From Pseudomonadota bacterium (lineage in GTDB: Bacteria > Pseudomonadota > Gammaproteobacteria > Steroidobacterales > Steroidobacteraceae): a DNA stretch of 64,000 bases. The stretch lies in the NCBI GenBank assembly GCA_016720075.1, contig JADJXW010000002.1, forward strand, positions 186,001-250,000. Reading direction: 5' to 3'. The stretch's first letter is position 1. Every line of letters starts with the position of its first letter. This document shows, piece by piece, positions 35,462-43,692 of the stretch. The notes under the pieces are model-generated. The model had not been told where the DNA came from and made no database searches. It saw only the letters and a program-made list of their open reading frames with translations. A program made the position numbers and the translations under genes.

Positions 35462-35961
35462 GCGCCTTTCGCTTCACCGCCACGCCGATAGACGGCACGG
35501 CGCTGCGCGCCGAGCTGATCGACACGCACTGCGGTGGTTTCACCTGCTTCGAAGGCTGGGTGCGCGACCACAACGAGGGCCAGCAGGTGCTGCACCTGGA
35601 ATACGAGGCCTTCGAGGCGCTGGGCGTGCGCGAGGGCGAACGCATCGTGCGCGAGGCCTGCGAGAAATATGGCGTGACCCGGGTGCTGTGCGTGCACCGG
35701 CTTGGCGACCTGCAGCTGCGGGAGATCGCGGTGTGGGTGGGCGTGGCCGCCGCCCACCGCGACGAGGCTTTCAAGGCCTGCCGCTACATCATCGATGAAG
35801 TGAAGCACCGCGTGCCCATCTGGAAGAAGGAGCACTACGTCAGCGGTGACTCGGGCTGGGTGAACTGCGAACGCTGCGCGGCGCATTCCCACGACCATGA
35901 CCATGACCACGGTCACAGTCCTGGTCATGCACACGACCACGACCATTCCAGCCACGGCTGA
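35458..35961 (+). CDS. moaE: Molybdopterin synthase catalytic subunit with His-rich tail
   Basis: A 167-residue protein. The first 135 residues are standard MoaE (GGFTCFEGWVRDHNEG, LEYEAFEALG, HRLGDLQLREIAVWVGVAAAHRDEAF, catalytic lysines in VPIWKKEHY). It transfers MoaD sulfur to cyclic pyranopterin to make molybdopterin. The last 25 residues hold 11 histidines alternating with Asp, Gly and Ser, a likely metal-binding tail that is not part of the standard MoaE domain. It starts inside the fusion gene's stop codon. Confidence 0.93.
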   Translation: MSAFRFTATPIDGTALRAELIDTHCGGFTCFEGWVRDHNEGQQVLHLEYEAFEALGVREGERIVREACEKYGVTRVLCVHRLGDLQLREIAVWVGVAAAHRDEAFKACRYIIDEVKHRVPIWKKEHYVSGDSGWVNCERCAAHSHDHDHDHGHSPGHAHDHDHSSHG

Positions 35962-35982
35962 CGCAGGCATAGACTGCGGGCC

Positions 35983-37439
35983 ATGACCCGCAAGATCTGC
36001 CTGCTCGTTGCCCTGCTGCTGGCGCTGCCACCGGCACCCGCCCTGGACCGCACCGACATCGATGCGACACTGGCCTCGCATCCGGGCCAGACGGGAACCC
36101 TGGTGCTCGAGCGCGGCGAACAGGCCCTGCTGGTCCGGGCCTGGCTGGCCGACAACGCGCGCCGCAGCATCGACGTGCAGTACTTCATCTGGAGCACCGA
36201 CAACATCGGCATCCTGGCAGCGCATTCGCTGCGCGCGCCGCCGACCGGGGCGTGCGCGTGCGCGTGCTGGTGGATGATCTTCTGGTCGACGCCCCGGATG
36301 ATTCACTGCGCGCGCTGGCGGAGCATCCGAACATCGACATCCGCATCTACAACCCGGTGCACAATGTCGGCGTCCCCTGGTACAAGCGCCTGTGGGGCCT
36401 GCTGACCAACTTCCGCCGCGCCAACCAGCGCATGCACGACAAGACCCTGACCGTCGATGGCGAGCTGGCCATTACCGGCGGCCGCAACATGGCCGACGAG
36501 TACTTCGATTTCGACCATGAGTACAATTTCCGGGATCGGGACGCGCTGGTCATGGGCAGCGCCGCGAGGATGGTGCAGGAGAGCTTCGAGCGCTTCTGGA
36601 CCAGCCCGCTGTCGGTGGCGATCGAAACCCAGCTCGAAGGGCCCATGCCCGCCGCCGAGATTGCCGCAACCTACCGCCGACTGCATGCGCATGCGGCCGA
36701 TCCGCGCAACTTCGCGCCGGAAGTGCACCAGGCCATTGCCGCCATTCCAGAGGATTTCCCGCGCCTGGCGGCGCAGCTGCGCTGGAGCGAAGTGCAGTTC
36801 CTGAGCGACACTCCCGGCAAGAATGACGGCAGCGCCGGCCTGGCCGGCGGTGGCCTCACCACGGCGGGCCTCGCGCGCCTCGTGGAATCGGCCCGCGAGG
36901 AAGTGCTAATCCAGTCGCCGTACCTGGTGCTGTCGGATCCGGCCATCGCGCTGTTCAGGGCCACGCTGGCCCGCGGTGTGCGGGTGCGCATCAGCACCAA
37001 TTCGCTGGCCTCCACCGACAACCTGCAGGCCTTCAGCGGATATCGCCGGCAGCGGGAAGAGCTGCTGGCCATGGGGGTCGAGCTGCGGGAATTCAGGCCC
37101 CACCCGCAGGTCGAGCGTGAAGTCATGCAGCGCTACGCAGCCCTGCGCGCGAAGTCGCCCGTGTTCGCGCTGCATGCCAAGACGCTGGTGGTGGATCGCT
37201 CCAGTGTCTTCATTGGCACCTACAATCTCGACCCGCGGTCGGAGAACCTCAACACGGAGGTCGGCGTGATCATCCACGATGCGGTGCAGGCACAGCGCGT
37301 CGCAGCGTCGATAGACACCGACATGCTGCCGGAAAACAGCTGGAACCCCGCCGCGGAGGATTCCGATAAAGCGGCCGGCTGGACCAAGCGCATGAAGGTC
37401 CGCTTCTGGCAGCTGCTGCCGCTGCGCGCCGTACTCTAG
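35983..37439 (+). pseudogene. Phospholipase D / cardiolipin-synthase-like protein, one-base frameshift
   Basis: An exported or membrane-anchored PLD-family protein (signal-like ICLLVALLLALPPAPA). The first 84 residues (SIDVQYFIWSTDNIGILAAHSLR) are in one frame and the rest (GVRVRVLVDDLLVDAP onward) in another. One missing C at about 36233 (CTGCGC[C]GCGCC) restores the frame and a product of about 485 residues. Both HKD motifs are intact: MHDKTLTVDGELAITGGRN and LHAKTLVVDRSSVFIGTYN. It resembles the ClsC/YmdC group, which joins phospholipids to cardiolipin. It follows moaE by 21 bases. Confidence 0.82.
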
Positions 37440-37446
37440 ACGCCAC

Positions 37447-38016
37447 ATGCCAAGCACCGACCAGCTGCTGCTGAACCTCATCCTCTACGCGCTGCTGCCG
37501 TTGTGGGGAATCACCGGATTCATCGACTGGTGCTGCCACCGCGCCACTTCGATCGAGCGCACTTCCGGACTGCGCGAATCACTGATCCACTCGCTGATGG
37601 GAATCCAGCTCGGCATACCCATCCTGATGTGCCTGCTGTTCCGTGTGAACGTGCTGGTGCTGCTGGTATGCATCGCGGCGTTCGTGCTGCATGAGCTCGC
37701 CGCGCACCATGACGTCGCCTATGCCGCACCGCGCCGCCACATCTCCATCTGGGAGATGCACGTGCACAACTACATGGCGACCATCCCGCTGTACCTGCTG
37801 ATGCTGATCGCGGTGCTCAACTGGGACGTGGTGCTGAAGCTGGCAAGCTTCGACTGGGCGGGCGGACTGCGCCTGGAGCGCATCGATGCGCCGCATGGCA
37901 GCCCCGGATACCTGCGTGGCTACCTGGCGTTCATGGCGGTGCTGTGCGTTTTCCCCTACCTGGAGGAAAACATCCGCTGCTGGCGCATGTGGCGCAGGCA
38001 GCGCGCCGCCGGATGA
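37447..38016 (+). CDS. Histidine-rich integral membrane protein, function unknown
   Basis: A 189-residue protein with four or five hydrophobic helices. Eight or so histidines cluster at membrane boundaries: H31 in DWCCHR, H48 in RESLIHSL, H82/H87/H88 in LHELAAHHD, and H98/H105/H107 in RRHISIWEMHVHNY. The spacing recalls the metal-binding boxes of membrane diiron hydroxylases and desaturases, but does not match a classic pattern, and I cannot name the family. It overlaps the ketosynthase start by ATGA and is the first gene of a tightly coupled four-gene set. Confidence 0.65.
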   Translation: MPSTDQLLLNLILYALLPLWGITGFIDWCCHRATSIERTSGLRESLIHSLMGIQLGIPILMCLLFRVNVLVLLVCIAAFVLHELAAHHDVAYAAPRRHISIWEMHVHNYMATIPLYLLMLIAVLNWDVVLKLASFDWAGGLRLERIDAPHGSPGYLRGYLAFMAVLCVFPYLEENIRCWRMWRRQRAAG

Positions 38017-39125
38017 ATGCCTACATCACCAGCACTGGCGCGTTCTTGCCCGGGCCGCCGGTGGACAACGACCAGATCGAGGACATCCTCGGCAGGGTCG
38101 ATGGCCGGCGCAGCCGGCTGAAATCACGGATCCTGAAGGCCAACGGCATCCTGACGCGCCACTACGCCATCGACGCCGCACATCGCACCACGCACTCCAA
38201 TGCCGACATGGCCATCCGCGCCGCGCGGGCATGCCTGTCCTCCTCCCCGGTGCCCATGCGGTCGATCGGGCTGCTGAGCTGCGCGACGACGCAGGGCGAC
38301 CTGGTGCTGCCGGGCTTCGGCAGCATGGTGCAGGCGGGCATCGGCATCCCCGAGGTCGAACTGCACACCTCGCATGGCATCTGCTCGAGCAGCGCGATGG
38401 CGATCCGGGCGGCCACCAATTCTTTGCGGCTGGGCGAACATGACAGCGCGCTGGTAGTGGTGAGCGAACTGGCCTCCCGGCTCTTCAAGCACACCCGCTA
38501 CGAGGCGGCCGGAGGCTACGAGGCCATCGATTTCGATGCCGAGTTCCTGCGCTGGATGCTGTCCGATGGCGCGGGCGCCTGGCTGCTGGAAACCCGCCCG
38601 CGCGGTCGCTGCCTGCGGGTGGACTGGATCCGCAGCTACTCGCATGCCGACAGCTTTCCGGTCTGCATGAGCATCGGGCGGCCGACCGACCAGGCCGATC
38701 CGCGCAGCTGGCAGGACTTCCCGACCTACGCCGCGGCGGAGGCCGCCGGCGCCCTGCTCATCCGGCAGGACGTGCGGCTGCTGGACCACATCGTGAAACT
38801 GGGCGTCGACGGCGCGCTGCGCCTGATCGACGAGGGACTGCTCGATGTGGCAAGGCTCGATCACCTGTTGTGCCACTACTCCTCGCACCATTTCCGCAGC
38901 CGCATCTTCGACCTGCTGCAGATGTCCGGCGCGATGATCCCGTACGAAAAGTGGTTCACCAACCTTTATACCCGGGGCAACACGGGCTGCGCTTCCATCC
39001 TGATCATGCTCGATGACTTCCTGCGCCAGGGTTCGGCGGAAACCGGCGACACCCTGCTGTGCATGGTGCCGGAGAGCGGCCGGTTCAATGTCGCCTATAT
39101 CCACCTGACCATCGTGGAGGCCTGA
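38013..39125 (+). CDS. Beta-ketoacyl-ACP synthase III-like ketosynthase
   Basis: A 370-residue thiolase-fold enzyme with a full Cys-His-Asn triad: C124 in SHGICSSSAMA, H288 in LLCHYSSHHF, and N323 in TRGNTGCAS. The N-terminus YITSTGAFLPGPPVDNDQIE and RILKANGILTRHYAID resemble the DarB/StlD-type ketosynthases of dialkylresorcinol and stilbene-like pathways more than housekeeping FabH; that comparison is from memory. It should condense acyl chains by decarboxylative Claisen reaction. Neighbours are a membrane protein and a diiron oxidase, with no acyl carrier protein in sight. Confidence 0.82.
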   Translation: MNAYITSTGAFLPGPPVDNDQIEDILGRVDGRRSRLKSRILKANGILTRHYAIDAAHRTTHSNADMAIRAARACLSSSPVPMRSIGLLSCATTQGDLVLPGFGSMVQAGIGIPEVELHTSHGICSSSAMAIRAATNSLRLGEHDSALVVVSELASRLFKHTRYEAAGGYEAIDFDAEFLRWMLSDGAGAWLLETRPRGRCLRVDWIRSYSHADSFPVCMSIGRPTDQADPRSWQDFPTYAAAEAAGALLIRQDVRLLDHIVKLGVDGALRLIDEGLLDVARLDHLLCHYSSHHFRSRIFDLLQMSGAMIPYEKWFTNLYTRGNTGCASILIMLDDFLRQGSAETGDTLLCMVPESGRFNVAYIHLTIVEA

Positions 39126-39829
39126 TGTCCCGCACCGTCGAAATCGCCCGACCCGCGGAGCTGTCCGAACTGGCGCAGGCGACGCTGCGCCGGCTGCTGC
39201 GCGCCTGGTTCGACTTCGAGCGGCGCCTCGCGCGGATCCCGCTGCTGCAGCGCCTGGATGCGGGCACCTTCACGCGCGAGGACTACCTCGGCCTGCTGCT
39301 GAACCTGCGCCAGCAGGTCATCGAGGGATCCCGCTGGATCAGCCGCTGCGCGTCGAGCTTCGATCGCGACCATGCCGATGTGCGCTCGGCGATCATCGGC
39401 CACGCCCACGACGAGCACCGCGACTATGAGCAGCTCGAGGCCGATTTCGTGGCGTCGGGCGGTGATGCCGGCGCCATACGGACGCGAACCCGCAATGCCG
39501 GCTCGGAGGCGCTGCATGGGTACCTCATGTATCGCGCGGGCGAGCCGAACCCGGCGGGCCTGCTGGGTGCGATGTGGATCATCGAAGGACTGGGTGAGAA
39601 GATGGCCCGCGAATGGGCCTCGCGCATCGAGCAGCTCACGGGACTGTCGCCCGACTGCACGCGGTTCCTGCGCTACCACTCCGAGAATGATGGCGGCCAC
39701 ATGGACAAGCTGTACGGACTGCTGGACCGGCTGTGCACGACGCAGCAGATCGCCGACGACATGGTGTGCGTAGCCGCTGTAGTGGGCCGCCTCTATGCGC
39801 TGCAGATCGAGGAGATCGACGGTGAATGA
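39125..39829 (+). CDS. Iron-containing redox enzyme, haem-oxygenase-like diiron oxidase fold
   Basis: A 234-residue all-helical protein of the TenA / haem-oxygenase-like diiron oxidase (HDO) group. Possible metal ligands fall where the fold puts them: E67 in RQQVIEGSRW, the HAHDEH block at 93-98, E154 in WIIEGLGEK, and H185 / D189 / H192 in RYHSENDGGHMDK. Relatives include UndA (fatty-acid decarboxylation to an alkene) and N-oxygenases. The start overlaps the ketosynthase stop by one base (TGATG). It probably oxidises a product or precursor of that enzyme. Confidence 0.75.
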   Translation: MSRTVEIARPAELSELAQATLRRLLRAWFDFERRLARIPLLQRLDAGTFTREDYLGLLLNLRQQVIEGSRWISRCASSFDRDHADVRSAIIGHAHDEHRDYEQLEADFVASGGDAGAIRTRTRNAGSEALHGYLMYRAGEPNPAGLLGAMWIIEGLGEKMAREWASRIEQLTGLSPDCTRFLRYHSENDGGHMDKLYGLLDRLCTTQQIADDMVCVAAVVGRLYALQIEEIDGE

Positions 39830-40691
39830 AACCCCGCCCACGCGCGGCAGCTCGCGCCGCAGCGCCTACCTGCAGGCAGTGGCGGCCGACAACACCATTC
39901 CGATCAGCCCCCAGGCGCTCGAGCTGTGGATGCGCGACCTGGAGAACCCCCTGCGCTGGTTCGTCCGCCCGCTGCTGCAGTTCGTCTTCGCCGTGCTGCT
40001 GCACCTGACCTGGGCGTTCAAGCGGCTGCCGCTGCCGCAGTTCCGCGCCCACGGCCTGCTGCAATGGACCATCTGCGCGTTCTGCCGGACATTCGTCGCG
40101 CCGGAAGCCAACATGCTGATCCTGCGGCACTACGCCACCGAATCGAACATCCTGAATTTCCTGCGGGACAACAACCCGGGCGCCAAACCTGCGCCGCTCA
40201 AGCTGTATCCCCGCAGCGTGGATGACATGCGCTCCCAGACCTTCGTCGATCACGACCAGGAACTGTTCCGGATGATCCGCGACCTGGGGTCATGGACTCC
40301 TCCATCCCGATCTGCCGCGCCGGCGGACCTCGCGTGGACCCACTGGCGGCAGGTAGACATTGGCGACCAGGGGCATCCGCAGCGTTTCACGCAGGTGCTG
40401 GATTTCGAGACCTCTCACGCGCTGTTCATGTGCCTGTTCTGCCTGCTGCTGACGCGCGACGAATATCGCGACGCCATCAACGGGTTCAATCTGGATCAAT
40501 CCATGGCGATCCGCGTCGGCCAGCTGATCGGCGACCCGACCGCGGCGGAACTGGCCTACAACAAATACCCGCAATACATGGTCGGGCCGTGGAACCTGGG
40601 CCAGCGGTTCCTGATGCATGGATTCTTCACGGAGTACCTGCACGCGCGGCTCGAGGCGTTTCGCGCAGGTGAACAGCCCGCGACCAGCTAG
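39822..40691 (+). CDS. Uncharacterised protein of the ketosynthase-HDO cluster
   Basis: A 289-residue protein starting with GTG at 39822, overlapping the diiron-oxidase stop by 8 bases. It is mostly helical, with one hydrophobic segment (about residues 48-66, FVRPLLQFVFAVLLHLTW). It carries several Glu/His/Asp groups that could bind metal: EANMLILRHYATES, VDHDQELF, DFETSHALFMC, and MHGFFTEYLHARLE. I do not recognise the family with confidence. Coupled translation with the two upstream enzymes says it belongs to their pathway. It is convergent with proA (4-base overlap). Confidence 0.65.
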   Translation: MNETPPTRGSSRRSAYLQAVAADNTIPISPQALELWMRDLENPLRWFVRPLLQFVFAVLLHLTWAFKRLPLPQFRAHGLLQWTICAFCRTFVAPEANMLILRHYATESNILNFLRDNNPGAKPAPLKLYPRSVDDMRSQTFVDHDQELFRMIRDLGSWTPPSRSAAPADLAWTHWRQVDIGDQGHPQRFTQVLDFETSHALFMCLFCLLLTRDEYRDAINGFNLDQSMAIRVGQLIGDPTAAELAYNKYPQYMVGPWNLGQRFLMHGFFTEYLHARLEAFRAGEQPATS

Positions 40692-41974
40692 CCCGGCCGC
40701 ACCTGCCCGCTGCCTCTCACCACGTACTTGTAGCTGGTGAGCTGCTCCACGCCCACGGGACCCCGGGCGTGGAACCGGTCGGTGGAGATGCCGATCTCCG
40801 CGCCCATGCCGAACTCGCCGCCGTCGGCAAACTGCGTCGAGGCGTTGTGCAGCACGATGGCGCTGTCGACTTCGCGCAGGAATTTACCGGCGGTGGCCGC
40901 GTTGCGCGTGACGATGGAATCGGTGTGCGCCGAGCCGTAGGTGGCGATGTGGCGGATGGCTTCGTCGACGCCGTCGACCACGCGCACCGAAATGATGGCG
41001 TCGAGGTATTCGGTGCGCCAGTCCTGCTCGGTGGCGGGCTTCACGCGCGCGTCGGCCGCCTGCGTGGCCGCGTCGCCGCGCAGCTCGCAGCCCCCCTCGG
41101 CCAACGCCGCCAGCAGCATGGGCAGCATCGAGGCGGGGCACTGGCGATCCACCAGCAGCGTTTCGGCCGACCCGCAGATGCCGGTTCGGCGCAGCTTGGC
41201 GTTCACCACGATGGCGCGCGCCATGTCCGCGTCCGCATCGCGGTCCACGTAGACATGGCACAGGCCTTCCAGGTGCCCGATCACCGGCACGCGCGCTTCC
41301 TTCTGCACCCGCTCGACCAGGCTGCGCCCGCCGCGCGGCACGATCACGTTGATCTGGTTGTCGAGACCCGCGAGCATCATGCCGACCGCGGCCCGATCCG
41401 TCGTCGGCACCAGCTGTATGGCGCCCGCCGGCAGTCCGGCATCGGCAAGCCCGGCCACCAGGCATTCGTGGATAGCTGCGCTCGACAGCCGGCTTTCCGA
41501 GCCGCCGCGCAGGATCACCGGATTGGCTGATTTCAGGCACAGCGCGCCCGCGTCGGCCGTCACGTTCGGGCGGCTTTCGTAAATGATGCCGATGACCCCC
41601 AGCGGCACGCGCACGCGCTGGATGACTAGGCCGTTGGGCCGCGTCCATTCGGCGCTCACGGCGCCGATCGGATCGGGCAACGCGGCGATCTGTTCGATGC
41701 CGACAGCCATCGATTCCACGCGCTTCTCGTTGAGCTGCAGGCGATCGAGCATGGCCGGGGAAAGGCCCCTCTCGCGCGCGGCTTCCATGTCGCGGGCATT
41801 GGCCGCGAGGATCTGCGCCTGGCGCGCCCGAATATGCGCGGCGGCCGCCAGCAGCGCGCGATTGCGCGCCTCACCCGAGGACAGCGCCAGCGCCGCGCGC
41901 GAGGCCGCCGCGGCACTGCCCAGTGCGTGCATCTGCGCCGCAAGCTCCCCGCCCGACTGTGCAAGCTCCGTCAC
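40688..41974 (-). CDS. proA: Glutamate-5-semialdehyde dehydrogenase
   Basis: A 428-residue aldehyde-dehydrogenase-fold enzyme reducing gamma-glutamyl phosphate to the semialdehyde in proline synthesis. It shows VPLGVIGIIYESRPNVTADAGAL, LKSANPVILRGGSE, VIVPRGGRSLV, the catalytic Cys in RRTGICGSAETLLVD, and HNASTQFADGGEFGMGAEIG. The start overlaps the proB stop (ATGA), so the two subunits of the channelled step are made together. Confidence 0.96.
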   Translation of the reverse strand: MTELAQSGGELAAQMHALGSAAAASRAALALSSGEARNRALLAAAAHIRARQAQILAANARDMEAARERGLSPAMLDRLQLNEKRVESMAVGIEQIAALPDPIGAVSAEWTRPNGLVIQRVRVPLGVIGIIYESRPNVTADAGALCLKSANPVILRGGSESRLSSAAIHECLVAGLADAGLPAGAIQLVPTTDRAAVGMMLAGLDNQINVIVPRGGRSLVERVQKEARVPVIGHLEGLCHVYVDRDADADMARAIVVNAKLRRTGICGSAETLLVDRQCPASMLPMLLAALAEGGCELRGDAATQAADARVKPATEQDWRTEYLDAIISVRVVDGVDEAIRHIATYGSAHTDSIVTRNAATAGKFLREVDSAIVLHNASTQFADGGEFGMGAEIGISTDRFHARGPVGVEQLTSYKYVVRGSGQVRPG

Positions 41975-43146
41975 ATCTGCTCCGGTTCGGTTTCGGCGCC
42001 ACTGCGCAGCACCAGGTCATCGCGATGGATGATTTCATCGCGCCCGCGAAAGCCTACCAGCTGCTCGATTTCACTGCTGCGCCGACCCATGATGCGCAGC
42101 ACATCGGCCCGCGAATACGCCGCAAGCCCGCGCGCAAGCACGCGCCCTTCCGGGTCGGCCACATCCACGGCGTCGCCCCGTTCGAACCCACCGTCGGCCC
42201 CCGTGACGCCCGCCGGCAGCAGGCTGCGGCCACGGCGCAGGGCCGCGGCCGCGCCCGCGTCCACCTGGATGCGCCCCGCTGGCTTCAGGCTTCCCGATAT
42301 CCACTGCTTGCGGGCGGCAACCGGCGTCTCGCCCGGCACGAACCAGGTGCAGCGCGCGCCAGCTTCCACGCGCTTCAGCGGGTTCAGCGGATGCCCCGTG
42401 GCGATGCACATGTGGCAACCGGCATCCATGGCGATGCGCGCCGCGGCGATCTTGGTAGCCATGCCGCCAGATCCCACATCCGACGCCGAGCCGCCGGCCA
42501 TGGCCTCGATGCGCGACGTGATGGCACGCACCTCGGGAAAATACTCCGCGGCGGGATCCTTGTTCGGATCCGCCGAATACAGGCCATCCACATCCGACAG
42601 CAGCACCAGGCAGTCGGCGCTCGCCATCTGCGCCACGCGCGCCGCCAGGCGGTCGTTGTCGCCGTAGCGGATTTCGGCGGTGGCCACCGTGTCGTTCTCG
42701 TTGATCACCGGAATGGCGCCCAGTTCCAGCAGTGCATTGAGCGTCGCCCGTGCGTTCAGGTAGCGCCGGCGCTGCTCGCTGTCCTGAAGTGTGAGCAGCA
42801 CCTGCGCCACCGCGGTGTGCTCGTCTTCGAGCAGCTCCTTGTAGGCATGCGCGAGGCGTATCTGGCCCACCGCTGCGGCCGCCTGCTTGTGCTCCAGCGG
42901 CAGCGCACCGGCCGGAAGACCCAGTTGCCGGCGACCCAGCGCGATGGCGCCTGAGGAAACCAGGATGATCTGTTGCCCGCGCCGGCGCATGCGCCGCAGA
43001 TCCTGCGCCAGCGCCTCGAGCCACGCCCGGTTGAGCCGGCCGGAAGCCTGGTCCACCAGCAGCGCGGAGCCCACCTTGACGACGACCCGGCGCGCTTCGG
43101 CGAGCCGCGATACGGCGGGTGTCCTGTTCTTCGTCCTTCCCTGCAT
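41971..43146 (-). CDS. proB: Glutamate 5-kinase with PUA domain
   Basis: A 391-residue enzyme: an amino-acid kinase domain (RRVVVKVGSALLVD, VSSGAIALGRRQLGL, INENDTVATAEIRYGDNDRLAARVA, GSGGMATKIAAARIAMDAG) followed by a C-terminal PUA domain (about 290-375, RSLLPAGVTGADGGFERGDAV). It phosphorylates glutamate in the first step of proline synthesis and is normally feedback-inhibited by proline. A TATAGT at 43161-43156 upstream on the minus strand may be its -10 box. Confidence 0.95.
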   Translation of the reverse strand: MQGRTKNRTPAVSRLAEARRVVVKVGSALLVDQASGRLNRAWLEALAQDLRRMRRRGQQIILVSSGAIALGRRQLGLPAGALPLEHKQAAAAVGQIRLAHAYKELLEDEHTAVAQVLLTLQDSEQRRRYLNARATLNALLELGAIPVINENDTVATAEIRYGDNDRLAARVAQMASADCLVLLSDVDGLYSADPNKDPAAEYFPEVRAITSRIEAMAGGSASDVGSGGMATKIAAARIAMDAGCHMCIATGHPLNPLKRVEAGARCTWFVPGETPVAARKQWISGSLKPAGRIQVDAGAAAALRRGRSLLPAGVTGADGGFERGDAVDVADPEGRVLARGLAAYSRADVLRIMGRRSSEIEQLVGFRGRDEIIHRDDLVLRSGAETEPEQM

Positions 43147-43176
43147 ACGAGGCCCACTATATCAGCCGCTCCGGCG

Positions 43177-43205
43177 TTGCCCCGTATCGGGCGGCGACCT
43201 AATAT
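43177..43205 (+). promoter_or_regulatory. Candidate sigma-70 promoter
   Basis: TTGCCC (43177-43182) and TAATAT (43200-43205) are separated by 17 bases, 34 bases before the GTG of the acidic protein. Both boxes match the consensus at four of six positions. The region also separates this gene from the divergent proB. Confidence 0.4.
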
Positions 43206-43239
43206 CCTTGCCGGACGTCCAGGCCTGAAGGGAGCCGCG

Positions 43240-43575
43240 GTGAGCAGAGATTACGAACCCGTCAAGGGACAGTGGTACGAGAACGCGGAAGAAGAAGAAA
43301 CCTTCCGGGTGCTGTCCGTGGACGAAGATGCGGAGCTGGTGGAGATCGAATACCTCGACGGCGATATCGAGGAACTCGACCTGGACGCCTGGCACGAGAT
43401 GGATCTCGAGCGCATCCCCGAGCCTGAGGGCTGGGCCGCCACCGACGACGAGGAAGAGGACGAAGAAGAAGAAGACGAGGAAGAAGACCTCGACGAAGAT
43501 GATGACGACTGGGACGATGACGATGATGACGACGACGACTGGGAAGAGGACGAGGAAGAAAGCGACCGCTACTGA
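43240..43575 (+). CDS. Highly acidic DUF6763-like protein
   Basis: A 111-residue cytosolic protein. The first 65 residues form a small beta domain (YEPVKGQWYENAEEEETFRV, LVEIEYLDGDIEELDLDAWHEM). The last 40 are almost pure Asp and Glu with a few Trp. The folded part resembles the small gammaproteobacterial family DUF6763, whose role is unknown. The GTG at 43240 has AAGGGAG five bases upstream, which decides the start. The coding DNA of the tail is a run of GAR/GAY codons and is prone to slippage. Confidence 0.72.
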   Translation: MSRDYEPVKGQWYENAEEEETFRVLSVDEDAELVEIEYLDGDIEELDLDAWHEMDLERIPEPEGWAATDDEEEDEEEEDEEEDLDEDDDDWDDDDDDDDDWEEDEEESDRY

Positions 43576-43692
43576 TCCCCGGTATCGCTTTCACTGACCA
43601 GGGCAGTTTCTTTCCCGGTCGCAACGCCTGTTTCCCTGCTCTTGAACTGGGGTCGTTTTCTCCCTCATTCTCGGCAGTCGGGGGACCAGAAC

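Noticed and set aside
43440..43570. GAR/GAY tract considered as a repeat element or CRISPR-like array
   Set aside because: It codes for the acidic tail; the units are irregular and there are no spacers.
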